This document shows, in pieces, positions 8,797 to 17,077 of a stretch of 50,509 nucleotides of DNA. Made by a program: the position numbers and the translations under genes. The notes under the pieces are model-generated. The model was not told the DNA's origin, did not search any database, and saw nothing but the letters and a program-made list of their open reading frames with translations. The first letter of the stretch is position 1. Each line of letters opens with the position of its first letter. Location: NCBI RefSeq assembly GCF_014946725.1, contig NZ_JACFXY010000020.1:1-50509 (forward strand), read 5' to 3'. The DNA is from Mixta mediterraneensis (GTDB taxonomy: Bacteria; Pseudomonadota; Gammaproteobacteria; Enterobacterales; Enterobacteriaceae).

Positions 8797-9069
8797 CTAT
8801 TCCCTTGCTTTTGCCAGCTCGTCCGCCGTCAGCGGGCTGAACACCTCGTCTGTATTGTACAGCTCGCCGCGCTCAGCCTGTTCAACGGAGCGCGCCAGCG
8901 TGGCGCGGAGGTGCTGCACTTTAAGCGCTTCAATCTGGCTATAGTTTTCCCACGACATCATGACCGCCTTCGGGCGGCCATTTTTGGTAATACTGACGGG
9001 TTCGCGCATGGCCTGGCTAAGTAGCTCGCCAAACTGCATCTTTGCTTCGCTGGCCGTAAAGTTGTTCAT
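8797..9069 (-). CDS. Phd/YefM-family antitoxin
   Basis: A 90-residue protein beginning MNNFTASEAKMQFGELLSQA and continuing VSITKNGRPKAVMMSWENY, the classic Phd/YefM N-terminal DNA-binding fold. An acidic, probably disordered C-terminal tail (ERGELYNTDEVFSPLTADEL) would bind and neutralise the toxin. Antitoxins of this family repress their own operon together with the toxin. An AT-rich segment immediately upstream (about 9075-9120) would hold the promoter. It pairs with the ParE-like gene just downstream. Confidence 0.88.
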   Translation of the reverse strand: MNNFTASEAKMQFGELLSQAMREPVSITKNGRPKAVMMSWENYSQIEALKVQHLRATLARSVEQAERGELYNTDEVFSPLTADELAKARE

Positions 9070-9144
9070 AGCAACTCCAGATTAATCAAAATGGTCAATT
9101 TGAATATTTTATATTCTTTCCAGTCTGTACGCTACCTGTCGTGT

Positions 9145-9432
9145 TCAGGATGATGCAACCTTGCTGCGCCCTTCTGATCCCACAACAGGCGATTCACCAG
9201 AAGGCATGTCTTTCAGTTCATTCAGCATCCACTGGAATTTATCTGCCCAGCCATCGATTGAGACGCCGCGCAGCATGTTCTCCAGCCAGCTGTTCTCGGA
9301 AAATCTGCCGCTGTTCAGATAAAAGTGGTGGTGTGCCCCATTTTTTCCTCTGCCGTGTCGTAGCCATAGGATTTCAGGTGGATCATCCACTTTTTCTTTG
9401 ATGAACTTCAGGAAGCGCTTGAGGTTGTTCAT
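9145..9432 (-). CDS. Hypothetical protein, about 95 residues
   Basis: The frame begins MNNLKRFLKFIKEKVDDPPE (an alternative ATG is five codons upstream) and contains WLRHGRGKNGAHHHFYLNSG and GWADKFQWMLNELKDM. The mixture of aromatic, charged and His-rich segments looks like real coding sequence rather than a shadow, but I do not recognise the family. It sits directly upstream of the toxin-antitoxin pair in the same direction, so it may belong to the same imported segment. It could also be the end of a larger, broken gene. Confidence 0.4.
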   Translation of the reverse strand: MNNLKRFLKFIKEKVDDPPEILWLRHGRGKNGAHHHFYLNSGRFSENSWLENMLRGVSIDGWADKFQWMLNELKDMPSGESPVVGSEGRSKVASS

Positions 9433-9667
9433 ATCGGTGCCGCCCATGCTGGATTTGACCCTATATATCCGTCAGCTACTTTGTTGGCTGCTGCCTTCCG
9501 AAGCGTTTTTCTACCGCACCCAGCATGACATCCTGCACCGTTTCTTTGTCATAGCCTCCGGTTGCTTGCTGGCCAGTCAATGCTCTCCCTGTCGCAGCAG
9601 TCCTGCGCGAAGGTCACCGCAACTTTTCGCCATTATCACAGCGGAACCCAAAGCCATCTGAGCACCA

Positions 9668-9835
9668 GAGCCGGTTAGCTGGAGCCGCCTGGCACAGCGT
9701 ATTCCGGTGCACATCGAACTGGATGCGCTGCCGCACGACACATTACTCACGGCGGGCACGCGTTGTAGCCTTGCGATCGCAGGCGATAGCGCGGCGCACG
9801 TACGTCTGACAGCTTTACTGGCCAACTGGCTTTAA
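9668..9835 (+). pseudogene. HlyD-family efflux periplasmic adaptor, C-terminal remnant
   Basis: The 55-residue open stretch reads EPVSWSRLAQRIPVHIELDA then LPHDTLLTAGTRCSLAI, ending ALLANWL. The pattern W-x-R-L-x-Q-R-I-P-V-x-I-x-L-D, followed by L-x-A-G, is the conserved C-terminal beta-barrel/membrane-proximal end of AaeA/EmrA-type adaptors. A stop codon precedes it, so the coiled-coil and lipoyl domains are gone. The following gene begins 24 bases later in the same direction, suggesting a former operon. Confidence 0.55.
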
Positions 9836-9859
9836 TTATTACCAGGAGGTTTTATCTCT

Positions 9860-10228
9860 TTGAATCCCAATGATTTTACCGTTTATGATATTCAGGCTTT
9901 CCCGCAGGTCTGTTTTAACCAACTGGCGGTACAGCCGGGCTATGCCCGGCAGTGGGTGGTGGACATGCGGCAACTGCGGATGAACGGGGCATCGTTTGTG
10001 GTAATTTACGATCATATGCGTGCGGAAGAGGCCTCGATCGACTGGCGGCAACGGGGAGACTGACTGATTCGTCATCGCCAACGACTCAGTAAAGTGTGCA
10101 AAGGGATGTTGAGTATTGAGAGTGATGCGTCATGCTGTGCCGAACTACGGAAATTGCGCAAAATGTTTCATCTGGAGAAGCAGTTAATTAATTATTGGCT
10201 GAATGCCCGATCTGAAGCGCGATTCTGA
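9860..10228 (+). pseudogene. Unrecognised gene broken by an internal TGA
   Basis: The frame starts at TTG 9860 behind a strong AGGAGG site and encodes NPNDFTVYDIQAFPQVCFNQ and further protein-like sequence to WRQRGD, where a TGA interrupts it. The same frame stays open for another 54 codons (IRHRQRLSKVCKGMLSIES and so on) to a TGA at 10226-10228. The TGA probably replaces a TGG. I do not recognise the family. The position right after an HlyD-type adaptor remnant suggests an accessory gene of a former efflux operon. Alternatively translation stops early and only a 67-residue peptide is made. Confidence 0.45.
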
Positions 10229-11002
10229 TCGTTGTTTGCTGTATCCACATCAATGAATGCAGCGTGCAAACTCCAACGCTAATCTACAATTTCTATCTGT
10301 TCACGACTATGGAAGACAGAGATACAGGTCTTTCTTGTCATTTTATTCAGTATGGAAATAATCGAGGATGCTGTAAGAATGATAAAAAATACCTGAATCC
10401 GTTTCCTCTCATCAGGGCTTCGATAAACGTAACATTATATGGCTGAGCGTCATGGAGTACTTTTCTGCCGATATTTCACAAATCATCAGCAGGCTTCACA
10501 AACTTGAGTAAAACAATTCGGAACCAGGTTGTTATGGTGAGTTAGTTTAATTAAATCAGCGACTCCGTGACGAGATCCGTAATGATTAAAATGTACATAA
10601 TAGCCTCTATTTAGTTACAGCATACATTTAGAGAAACTTATAAAAGTCACATTATCCTGCTTCTTTTATCTTAAAAGGTAAAGAGCCTATTTTGACTTAT
10701 TTTGCGAGACTTTTAGTTTATGATGTAACTAATAACCACAATGAAAAGTCACCTTTTGATACCTAAATCAATACTGTATCATTTTTGCTGGATTCAGCCT
10801 CAATATAAGATGGATGCTACGTTACAGAAGATGGAAAATATCAACGGTAATTTTCTGACAAATAAAACTGAGGGGAGTGTTAGGTAATATTAAGTTAACA
10901 TTATTCAATAAATTTGAAAGTAAGTTACTCGAAAATCGAGTATATCCAGTAAGGTCTGCCATACAGGTGATGCTGATACTTTTCATGGCTGGATCAACAT
11001 AA
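10229..11002. other. AT-rich stretch without recognisable genes
   Basis: No convincing coding sequence was seen in this stretch of about 770 bp. A 60-codon plus-strand frame near 10264-10446 has no ribosome site and unconvincing composition. The base content is clearly AT-richer than the flanking operons, and no terminal repeats or direct repeats were noticed. Confidence 0.5.
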
Positions 11003-11030
11003 AATTATGCCGCTTTATAGCGGCATAATT
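11003..11030. terminator. Strong hairpin downstream of the nanT-like gene
   Basis: A perfect 12-bp inverted repeat (AATTATGCCGCT / AGCGGCATAATT) with a TTAT loop lies 116 bases past the stop of the transporter gene. On either strand the 3' arm ends in A/T-rich sequence, so it could terminate transcription from both sides. Confidence 0.6.
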
Positions 11031-11145
11031 AGACGTCCCTGTTAATACGTTTCTGACCTACTCAGGTGATATTCTTGTCTCGCCATCATACCACCTTGCA
11101 TAGCATCACCCCGCCACGGGGCTAAATACGAATGCAGCTATCAGG

Positions 11146-12666
11146 CTATTTTTCAGCCACAACATAGGCCGAATTATTTTCAGCCGCACCAGTGAAAGGA
11201 CGTCCGTCAATCGCATCATTCTTTCTTAAAGCTGATGGGTGAATCCAACGCTGAACGCGTGATGGCATATCAAAACCGATAAGCAGAATAACCACAAACG
11301 TCAGGCTAAACGAAAGTGAACCTAAAGCCGTGCCCAGACTTAACTGCTGAGAGATAGATGCCCCAAGAACCGGCGCTAGCGCACCGCCCAGAGCTCCGAC
11401 GTTATAGGTAAACCCTAATCCCGCCGCGCGCTGTTCCGTATCAAAATAGCCGCCCAGCAACTTCGGTAGTAAACCGGCTATACCTTGCCCAAGCATTTGT
11501 TGTAAAAATAAAAGCCCGCCAAGTACGTAAATATTCGAACCCTTAATCGCAAACAGCGGAATAATCAGTAACTGAGAAAGAAGCAAGCTGGTGACATAAG
11601 CTTTACGGGTACCCAGCCAGTCACCCAGAATCCCTCCTATACAGCATCCCACTGCCGCACCAAAGCCACTAAAAAAAAGCACATCTCCTACGGTATGCGG
11701 GTCGTAACCCAGATCCATTTTGAGATAGGTAGGTAAAAGCGCCTGTATCGGCCAGGAGTAAAGGAAAGCGCAAAATACCACCAACATCAGCATCACGCCC
11801 GTTGGCCAGCGTTTGCCACTGGTTTGTACCATAAAATAGATAAAAATTGACGCGCAGAAAATTCCCAGGACCCAGATAGTCGCTGCTGGCATCCTGCCGG
11901 CAAAACATAAATAGAGCGCAGTGGCGGCAAATGCTGTCAGTGCCAGATTCAGATAACGCAAACGACCACGATAGAGGATTTCGACCATATTAAGGCCCGT
12001 TTGACTGTTATTTCCCTGTGTTTTTTGTTGCGCCTTTTCCCAGTCTTCTGCTTCCGGCAAATTTTTACGTAGCCACAACGCGAAGAGAATAGGGAATAAG
12101 CCGATATAAAAAAGCATGCGCCAGCCAAAAGCCGGTACGACGTAACTATAAGTTTGCGCGGCGATCACGGCGCCAATTGAGAAGCCCGAAATCAGGAATC
12201 CGCTGGCTTTATTACGCATATTTTTTGGCCAGCTTTCCATTACATAGGTTGAACTGGAGCCATATTCTCCGGCCATTCCCATACCGATAAACAAGCGGGC
12301 AACAAACAGCGTGGTGTATCCTGGAGCCAGGCCACATGCCAGGGTTCCGCAGGAGAAAAGCACGATACTGCTGATCATGGCTAACTTCCGGCCATAGCGA
12401 TCGCCCATCGCACCTAAAACCAGTCCGCCAAACCAGCGTGAGATAAACGCTGCGGAAATCAGACTGCTGGCCTGTAGTAACGTCAGACCGAACTCCTGTT
12501 TAATATCTGTCAGCACCAACGTAATTATCACAAAATCGAAACCATCCAGAGCATACACCACCCAGGCGGCTGTAAACGCTTTCCATTGCGCGGGCGTCAG
12601 CTGTTTGTACCAACGGGGTGACCTGGTGTCTGGCTTATTCGCACGGGATTGTACTGAATTGCTCAT
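11146..12666 (-). CDS. nanT: MFS transporter, sialic-acid (NanT)-like
   Basis: A 506-residue permease of the MFS sialate:H+ symporter (NanT) group. It has the motif WVVYALDGFDFVIITLVLTD in helix 1, the signature GDRYGRKLAM between helices 2 and 3, RLFIGMGMAGEYGSS in helix 4 and an extra pair of membrane segments in the centre (about residues 235-285), giving about 14 helices as in NanT. The start is set at ATG 12666, behind GGAG, rather than the longer TTG frame. It is the last gene of a minus-strand group with rpiR and nanK, and so probably imports the N-acetylneuraminate-type sugar used by NanA/NanK/NanE. It could instead carry a related acid. Confidence 0.82.
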   Translation of the reverse strand: MSNSVQSRANKPDTRSPRWYKQLTPAQWKAFTAAWVVYALDGFDFVIITLVLTDIKQEFGLTLLQASSLISAAFISRWFGGLVLGAMGDRYGRKLAMISSIVLFSCGTLACGLAPGYTTLFVARLFIGMGMAGEYGSSSTYVMESWPKNMRNKASGFLISGFSIGAVIAAQTYSYVVPAFGWRMLFYIGLFPILFALWLRKNLPEAEDWEKAQQKTQGNNSQTGLNMVEILYRGRLRYLNLALTAFAATALYLCFAGRMPAATIWVLGIFCASIFIYFMVQTSGKRWPTGVMLMLVVFCAFLYSWPIQALLPTYLKMDLGYDPHTVGDVLFFSGFGAAVGCCIGGILGDWLGTRKAYVTSLLLSQLLIIPLFAIKGSNIYVLGGLLFLQQMLGQGIAGLLPKLLGGYFDTEQRAAGLGFTYNVGALGGALAPVLGASISQQLSLGTALGSLSFSLTFVVILLIGFDMPSRVQRWIHPSALRKNDAIDGRPFTGAAENNSAYVVAEK

Positions 12667-12826
12667 ATCGTTGTTCTCCAACGCCCGGAAGCCAACGGGC
12701 TGAAATGGGTTTTCGATAACTCAGGCAGCACAAAATTTATGATTATTGGCCATCTCATGCTGTTCAGTGCGCATACTTGTTTCTATTACGCTCCTTAGTG
12801 TTTTGCTCCACATTTACTTACATATA

Positions 12827-12862
12827 GGAGTAAAACTCCATTGGAGTGTATAAGATCACTCC
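12827..12862. promoter_or_regulatory. Candidate RpiR operators upstream of nanT
   Basis: Two adjacent inverted repeats: GGAGT-AAA-ACTCC (12827-12839) and GGAGTG-N8-CACTCC (12843-12862). A near copy, GGAGT-TAT-ACTTC, lies between nanK and nanE. Recurrence at two promoters of the same locus suggests binding sites for the local RpiR-type regulator. No -10/-35 was fixed. The rest of the 340-bp nanT-rpiR gap shows nothing else. Confidence 0.5.
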
Positions 12863-13007
12863 GTCATTTCAATCTCTGTTGAAGAAAAGTGTGATAAAGA
12901 AGGCGAAATACTGATGTGCGTATTACAGGCAGCAGGATTGAGAGGTACAGCGTCGTACTGAAAGTTAATCAGCGCAGATTACAGGGAGAAGAATGGAAGA
13001 AGATCGC

Positions 13008-13892
13008 TTAATTAGCATGATTCTGGCTGATGGCCTGCGTGGTTTTGCGTTTTATTTTTTCAGCCTGAGCCGGATCGGCCTTCACCAGTAAGGCATAAAT
13101 CAGGTCAAGAACAAATAACTGAGCGATCTTTGTGCCGATAGAGTCTCCTTGCAGCTGCCCCTGCCGGTTTCCGTTGATCAAAACGTAATCGGCCATTTCG
13201 GTGATCCGCGAGCCCATATTGTGAGTCAGTGCCACGGTAGTTGCGCCCGCTTCTTTCGCCAGTTTCAGCGCCTGCACCGTTTCACTGGATGTTCCCGAAT
13301 GGCTAATCCCAATAGCCACATCGCCAGGTTTCATAAGAGAAGCCTGCATATACATGAAATGATTGTTCGTAGCAGCATCTACGCGTAACCCAATACGCAT
13401 CAGCTTACTTTTGGCGTCTTCTGCGGTGATGCCGGACGAGCCTAATCCAAAAATGCAGATACGATCGGCAGGGCGCATTAATTTGACCACCTGCTCGACG
13501 CTTTCTAAAGACAGCAGATTGATGGTTTCCGTCAGGACATTATTAATGGCCGACTGTAGTCTGCCTGCAATAGCCTGTGCGCTGTCAGCGTCCTGAATGT
13601 CAGCATCCAGCAAGCTCTCCTCATTATTAGCGCGTGTCGCCACCTCAATAGCCAGATCCATTTTAAAATCCTGAAAGCCTTTATAGCCCAGAGTCCGGCA
13701 GAAACGAATAATAGTGGCTTCACCGGCCTGAGTCAGGGCCGAAAGCTCGGCGAGGGAAAGCTGGGTAACAGTAGAGGGTTCGGCCTGAATGTAAACGGCG
13801 ATACGCTGAGCAGAGCGGGTAAGGCTGTTCTGCATTACCCCCAGGGCATCAAGGATTTGACCCGGCTTAAAACAATGAACATCAGTTTTCAC
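13008..13892 (-). CDS. RpiR/MurR-family transcriptional regulator with SIS domain
   Basis: A 294-residue regulator. The N-terminal HTH_6 domain (about residues 20-90) includes SLTRSAQRIAVYIQ, LAELSALTQAGEATIIRFCR and LGYKGFQDFKMDLA. The C-terminal SIS sugar-phosphate-binding domain (about 125-265) includes ICIFGLGSSGITAEDAKSKL and VAIGISHSGTSSETVQALK. Such proteins sense sugar phosphates, for sialate loci typically N-acetylmannosamine-6-phosphate or GlcNAc-6-phosphate. The start is set at GTG 13892, behind GAGG, in preference to a longer TTG frame. Lying between nanK and nanT, it is the obvious regulator of this locus, replacing the GntR-type NanR of E. coli. The shared GGAGT motifs are candidate targets. 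Confidence 0.85.
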   Translation of the reverse strand: MKTDVHCFKPGQILDALGVMQNSLTRSAQRIAVYIQAEPSTVTQLSLAELSALTQAGEATIIRFCRTLGYKGFQDFKMDLAIEVATRANNEESLLDADIQDADSAQAIAGRLQSAINNVLTETINLLSLESVEQVVKLMRPADRICIFGLGSSGITAEDAKSKLMRIGLRVDAATNNHFMYMQASLMKPGDVAIGISHSGTSSETVQALKLAKEAGATTVALTHNMGSRITEMADYVLINGNRQGQLQGDSIGTKIAQLFVLDLIYALLVKADPAQAEKIKRKTTQAISQNHAN

Positions 13893-13985
13893 ACGGACAC
13901 CTCGGGGGAAGAGTGAAAGAATCAACTATTTATCTGGCGTATATGATTACATAGTTGTTTCATATCGTGAAGCGTAGCGCAGAAT

Positions 13986-14843
13986 CTACAGTGTGGCCAT
14001 GGCCCATAAAGCTGCGCCTACCAGTCCACTGTCCTGACGGTGATAAGCTGGTTGAAGTGGCAGACGAAAGATTTCTGGCAGTGCTCGTTGCATCTCAACG
14101 ACTTTCTCCAGATAGCCATCTGCCAGGCCGACACTTCCACCCATAACGGCCACCTCCAGATCCAGAGCGATATGCATGTCTGCCAACACAGACGCGACTG
14201 CGGTAGCTGAATGATGGATAACTTGCCTGGCCTGCGCATCGCCAGCTCGTGACATTTCAAAAACCTGCGAGGCGGGCAGATTTAACGCCGCACTGATTGC
14301 TGTTCCTGATGCGACACTCTCGACACATCCACGGCGACCACAACCGCATAATTTTCCCTGTGGATCAAAAGCGGTATGTCCGATATGACCGGCCAACCCG
14401 CTATGACCGATTAACAATTTCTTATTCCAGATAATCCCACCGCCCACGCCGGTAGAAACTGTAATATACAAAGCGTTATCGCATTCATGCTGCAAAGCCT
14501 GGTATTCAGCCCATGCTGCCGCCTGACCGTCATTAAGCAGAACGTTCGGTAAATCGCCAATCGACTGAATACAACCCTGCAAAGGAAAATCAGCCAGGCC
14601 GCCAAGGTTGACAGGATTAAGCGCGGTTAAACGGCCATTATTAATGATACCCGTTGAGGCAACAGCAATTAAATCGACCTGCCCCAGATACGGTTTAATT
14701 AACGTTTCCAGCACCGCCGACAGTTGACCGGCATCTCCACGGGGGGTGGCAACCTGCTGTCGGGCTGAGAGTTTCCCGCTGCTTTCCACTATCGCAGCCG
14801 CAATTTTGGTTCCGCCAATGTCCAGTGCTAACGCTTTTTCCAT
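13986..14843 (-). CDS. nanK: N-acetylmannosamine kinase, NanK-like (ROK family)
   Basis: A 285-residue sugar kinase of the ROK family. It has an N-terminal ATP loop ALDIGGTKIAAAIVE, the catalytic-region segment VNLGGLADFPLQG, ITVSTGVGGGIIWNKKL and the zinc-binding ROK signature CGCGRRGCVESVASG. NanK phosphorylates N-acetylmannosamine at C6, giving the substrate of NanE. The start at ATG 14843 follows a GGGG site; an ATG five codons upstream is possible. It is divergent from nanE, and the 135-bp gap holds a candidate RpiR operator. The ROK family also includes glucokinases and NagK, but this context favours NanK. Confidence 0.82.
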   Translation of the reverse strand: MEKALALDIGGTKIAAAIVESSGKLSARQQVATPRGDAGQLSAVLETLIKPYLGQVDLIAVASTGIINNGRLTALNPVNLGGLADFPLQGCIQSIGDLPNVLLNDGQAAAWAEYQALQHECDNALYITVSTGVGGGIIWNKKLLIGHSGLAGHIGHTAFDPQGKLCGCGRRGCVESVASGTAISAALNLPASQVFEMSRAGDAQARQVIHHSATAVASVLADMHIALDLEVAVMGGSVGLADGYLEKVVEMQRALPEIFRLPLQPAYHRQDSGLVGAALWAMATL

Positions 14844-14935
14844 GTGAATGATCCCCATTAAATTGAAAAATCTGTAATAAGCGACGATAGCTGCTCATGC
14901 CATTGCGCCCCGCAAATAAAAGATCTACCATGAAT

Positions 14936-14948
14936 GGAGTTATACTTC
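14936..14948. promoter_or_regulatory. Candidate operator between nanK and nanE
   Basis: GGAGT-TAT-ACTTC closely matches the perfect GGAGT-AAA-ACTCC repeat upstream of nanT. It lies 31 bases before the nanE start in the divergent intergenic region, well placed for coordinate control of both transcripts. Confidence 0.45.
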
Positions 14949-14978
14949 ATTTAAAATATATTATTGGAGTCTGAAGCC

Positions 14979-15695
14979 ATGGAAAAGATCAACATGCGTA
15001 AGGTGGATGATCTCCACAACCAGTTAGAAAATGGGCTGGTCGTCTCCTGCCAGCCAGTACCTGGCAGCGCCATGGACAAACCAGAAATCGTCGCCGCAAT
15101 GGCCTGTGCGGCTCTCGATGGCGGGGCAGCCGCGCTTCGCATTGAAGGCATTAGCAATATTGAAGCAGTGCGCAAAGTTACTGATGCTCCCATTATTGGC
15201 ATTATCAAACGTGATCTGCCCGATTCAGATGTCAGGATCACTCCCTGGCAGGAAGACGTTGATGCATTAAGCGCGGCTGGTGCGGACATCATAGCCTTTG
15301 ATGTCACTCAACGCGCCCGCCCCGTCTCAGTTGAAGCGTTATATCAGCGGGTCTGTAAAACCGGCTGTCTGGCTATGGCCGACGCTTCTTGCCTGAAAGA
15401 CGGGCTGTTAGCGCAACAAATGGGGCTCGATTTCATTGGTACAACCCTGTCCGGTTATACACAAACGCCTGTGCCCTCTGAGCCAGACATTGAGCTTGTC
15501 CGGCAGCTTGTCCAGGCCGGATGCAGGGTAATCGCCGAGGGGCGTTATAACTCTCCCGAACTTGCAGCAGCGGTAATGAAAGCGGGTGCCTATGCCGTTA
15601 CAGTTGGCTCCGCGATCACACGCATCGAGCATATTTGTGGCTGGTTTTGTGATGCCATTGCTCAACATGAACAGGCAAAACTGACTGAGTATTAA
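14979..15695 (+). CDS. nanE: N-acetylmannosamine-6-phosphate 2-epimerase, NanE-like
   Basis: A 238-residue TIM-barrel enzyme converting ManNAc-6-phosphate to GlcNAc-6-phosphate. Family segments visible are LVVSCQPVPGSAMDKPEIVA near the N-terminus, ALRIEGISNIEAVR, PIIGIIKRDLPDSDVRITP, DIIAFDVTQRARP and the phosphate-binding VIAEGRYNSPELAA with AVTVGSAITRIEHI. The start is set at ATG 14979 behind GGAG, rather than the longer TTG frame. It is followed after 46 bases by nanA in the same direction, so the two form one transcript divergent from nanK. Its product enters GlcNAc catabolism (NagA/NagB, not in the window). Confidence 0.9.
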   Translation: MEKINMRKVDDLHNQLENGLVVSCQPVPGSAMDKPEIVAAMACAALDGGAAALRIEGISNIEAVRKVTDAPIIGIIKRDLPDSDVRITPWQEDVDALSAAGADIIAFDVTQRARPVSVEALYQRVCKTGCLAMADASCLKDGLLAQQMGLDFIGTTLSGYTQTPVPSEPDIELVRQLVQAGCRVIAEGRYNSPELAAAVMKAGAYAVTVGSAITRIEHICGWFCDAIAQHEQAKLTEY

Positions 15696-15741
15696 TTCCA
15701 TTAGTCTGGCCGCAAATTTACTTTAATCAATAAGGAAGCAC

Positions 15742-16632
15742 ATGAAAAAATTAACAGGTCTGATTGCTGCTCCGCACACACCTTTTGATGCGCAGGGTGA
15801 GGTGAATTTTCAGGCTATCGATCAGATTGCTGAACACCTGGTGGATGATGGTGTACAAGGCGTTTATGTCTGTGGCACGACCGGTGAGGGGATCCATTGC
15901 TCAGTTGAAGAACGCAAAAAAATCGCTGAACGCTGGGTAAAAGCAGCTCAGGGTAAACTGAGTATCACTGTGCACACGGGGGCGCTCAGTATTAAAGATG
16001 CCGTTGAGCTGTCACGACATGCCGAGACATTAGATATTTTTGCCACGTCAGTCATTGGACCGTGCTTCTTTAAACCTGCGAATATTGATGACCTCATTGC
16101 CTATTGCCAGGTTATTGCTGCGGCTGCACCTTCCAAAGGCTTCTACTATTACCATTCCGGCATGTCAGGCGTGAACCTGGATATGGAACAATTTCTGCTC
16201 AGCGCGGACGCCGCTATCCCTAATTTGTCGGGAATTAAATTCAACAGCGCCGATCTGTATGAATTTCAACGCTGTATGCGCGTTAACGGTGGAAAGTTCG
16301 ATATTCCTTTCGGCGTAGATGAACATTTGCCAGGGGCGCTGGCGGTGGGCGCTTTGGGTGCCGTTGGCAGTACTTACAATTATGCAGCGCCGCTGTTTCA
16401 CAAAATTATAAAAGATTTCAACGCAGGTGATCTGGCTGCGGTACAGCAGGGCATGGATCGGGTTATTGCACTGATACGTGTATTGGTCGAATTTGGCGGA
16501 GTTGCCGCCGGGAAAGCCGCTATGCAGCTTCATGGAATTGATGCTGGCAATCCCCGCTTTCCGCTTCGACCATTAACTGTTGAGCAGAAGCAGGTTGCAG
16601 TTAACAGAATGCGTGCAGCCCTCAGTGAGTAA
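15742..16632 (+). CDS. nanA: N-acetylneuraminate lyase-type aldolase, NanA-like
   Basis: A 296-residue DHDPS/NAL-family aldolase. The pyruvate-carboxylate loop VCGTTGEGIHCS is at about residue 46, a tyrosine-rich GFYYYHSGMSGVNL segment corresponds to the catalytic tyrosine motif, and the Schiff-base lysine is in SGIKFNSADLYEFQ. The partners nanE, nanK and a NanT-like carrier identify the pathway: cleavage of N-acetylneuraminate (or a related nonulosonate) to ManNAc and pyruvate. It is only moderately similar to the E. coli enzyme by eye, so a variant sialic acid substrate is possible. A clear ribosome site (AAGGAAG) precedes the ATG. Confidence 0.85.
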   Translation: MKKLTGLIAAPHTPFDAQGEVNFQAIDQIAEHLVDDGVQGVYVCGTTGEGIHCSVEERKKIAERWVKAAQGKLSITVHTGALSIKDAVELSRHAETLDIFATSVIGPCFFKPANIDDLIAYCQVIAAAAPSKGFYYYHSGMSGVNLDMEQFLLSADAAIPNLSGIKFNSADLYEFQRCMRVNGGKFDIPFGVDEHLPGALAVGALGAVGSTYNYAAPLFHKIIKDFNAGDLAAVQQGMDRVIALIRVLVEFGGVAAGKAAMQLHGIDAGNPRFPLRPLTVEQKQVAVNRMRAALSE

Positions 16633-16911
16633 AACGCGTATTTAATGGGCATCGACAGAGATTCGAAATAATAGCATTGGACAAATATTGCGGTAACCAC
16701 TCGCCAGCACCTTGCAGGAAGGCGAAGGCCCCTGTATCTCAAATGCGCCGACAGACGAGGTTCTCTGACGATAAGAGGCAGATTGCCGGAAACTTATCAG
16801 CGAATTCAGGCAAAAAGGAAATATTGTAGTAAAGCCTTAAGCTATCTTTAACGAAACTGCTGAATTCTGGCAACCGTGTTGTGAAATTGCCTTTTTTCAG
16901 CAGTGCCGGGC

Positions 16912-16946
16912 GGGCAGGAAAACGTCATAAAGTCCTGCCCTTTTTT
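16912..16946 (+). terminator. Rho-independent terminator
   Basis: The perfect stem GGGCAGGA / TCCTGCCC (16912-16919, 16933-16940) is followed by six T. It lies about 280 bases past the nanA stop on the same strand. The 280 bases between show no recognisable gene and may be a remnant of another transcript. Confidence 0.8.
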
Positions 16947-17077
16947 GGCGAGAAAAAAGCCTAAAACTCCATATCATAAGGCCTCGGCGTTTTTTCGTGC
17001 CGGAATATGTATTTCGCGGACAAAACTTTGCCGGTGAGAGGGTGATAAACAAAGATCACTCCTTTTGCCTGGCCGTT

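Noticed and set aside
10264..10446. A 60-codon plus-strand frame
   Set aside because: No ribosome site and an implausible composition in AT-rich DNA with no neighbours in operon arrangement.
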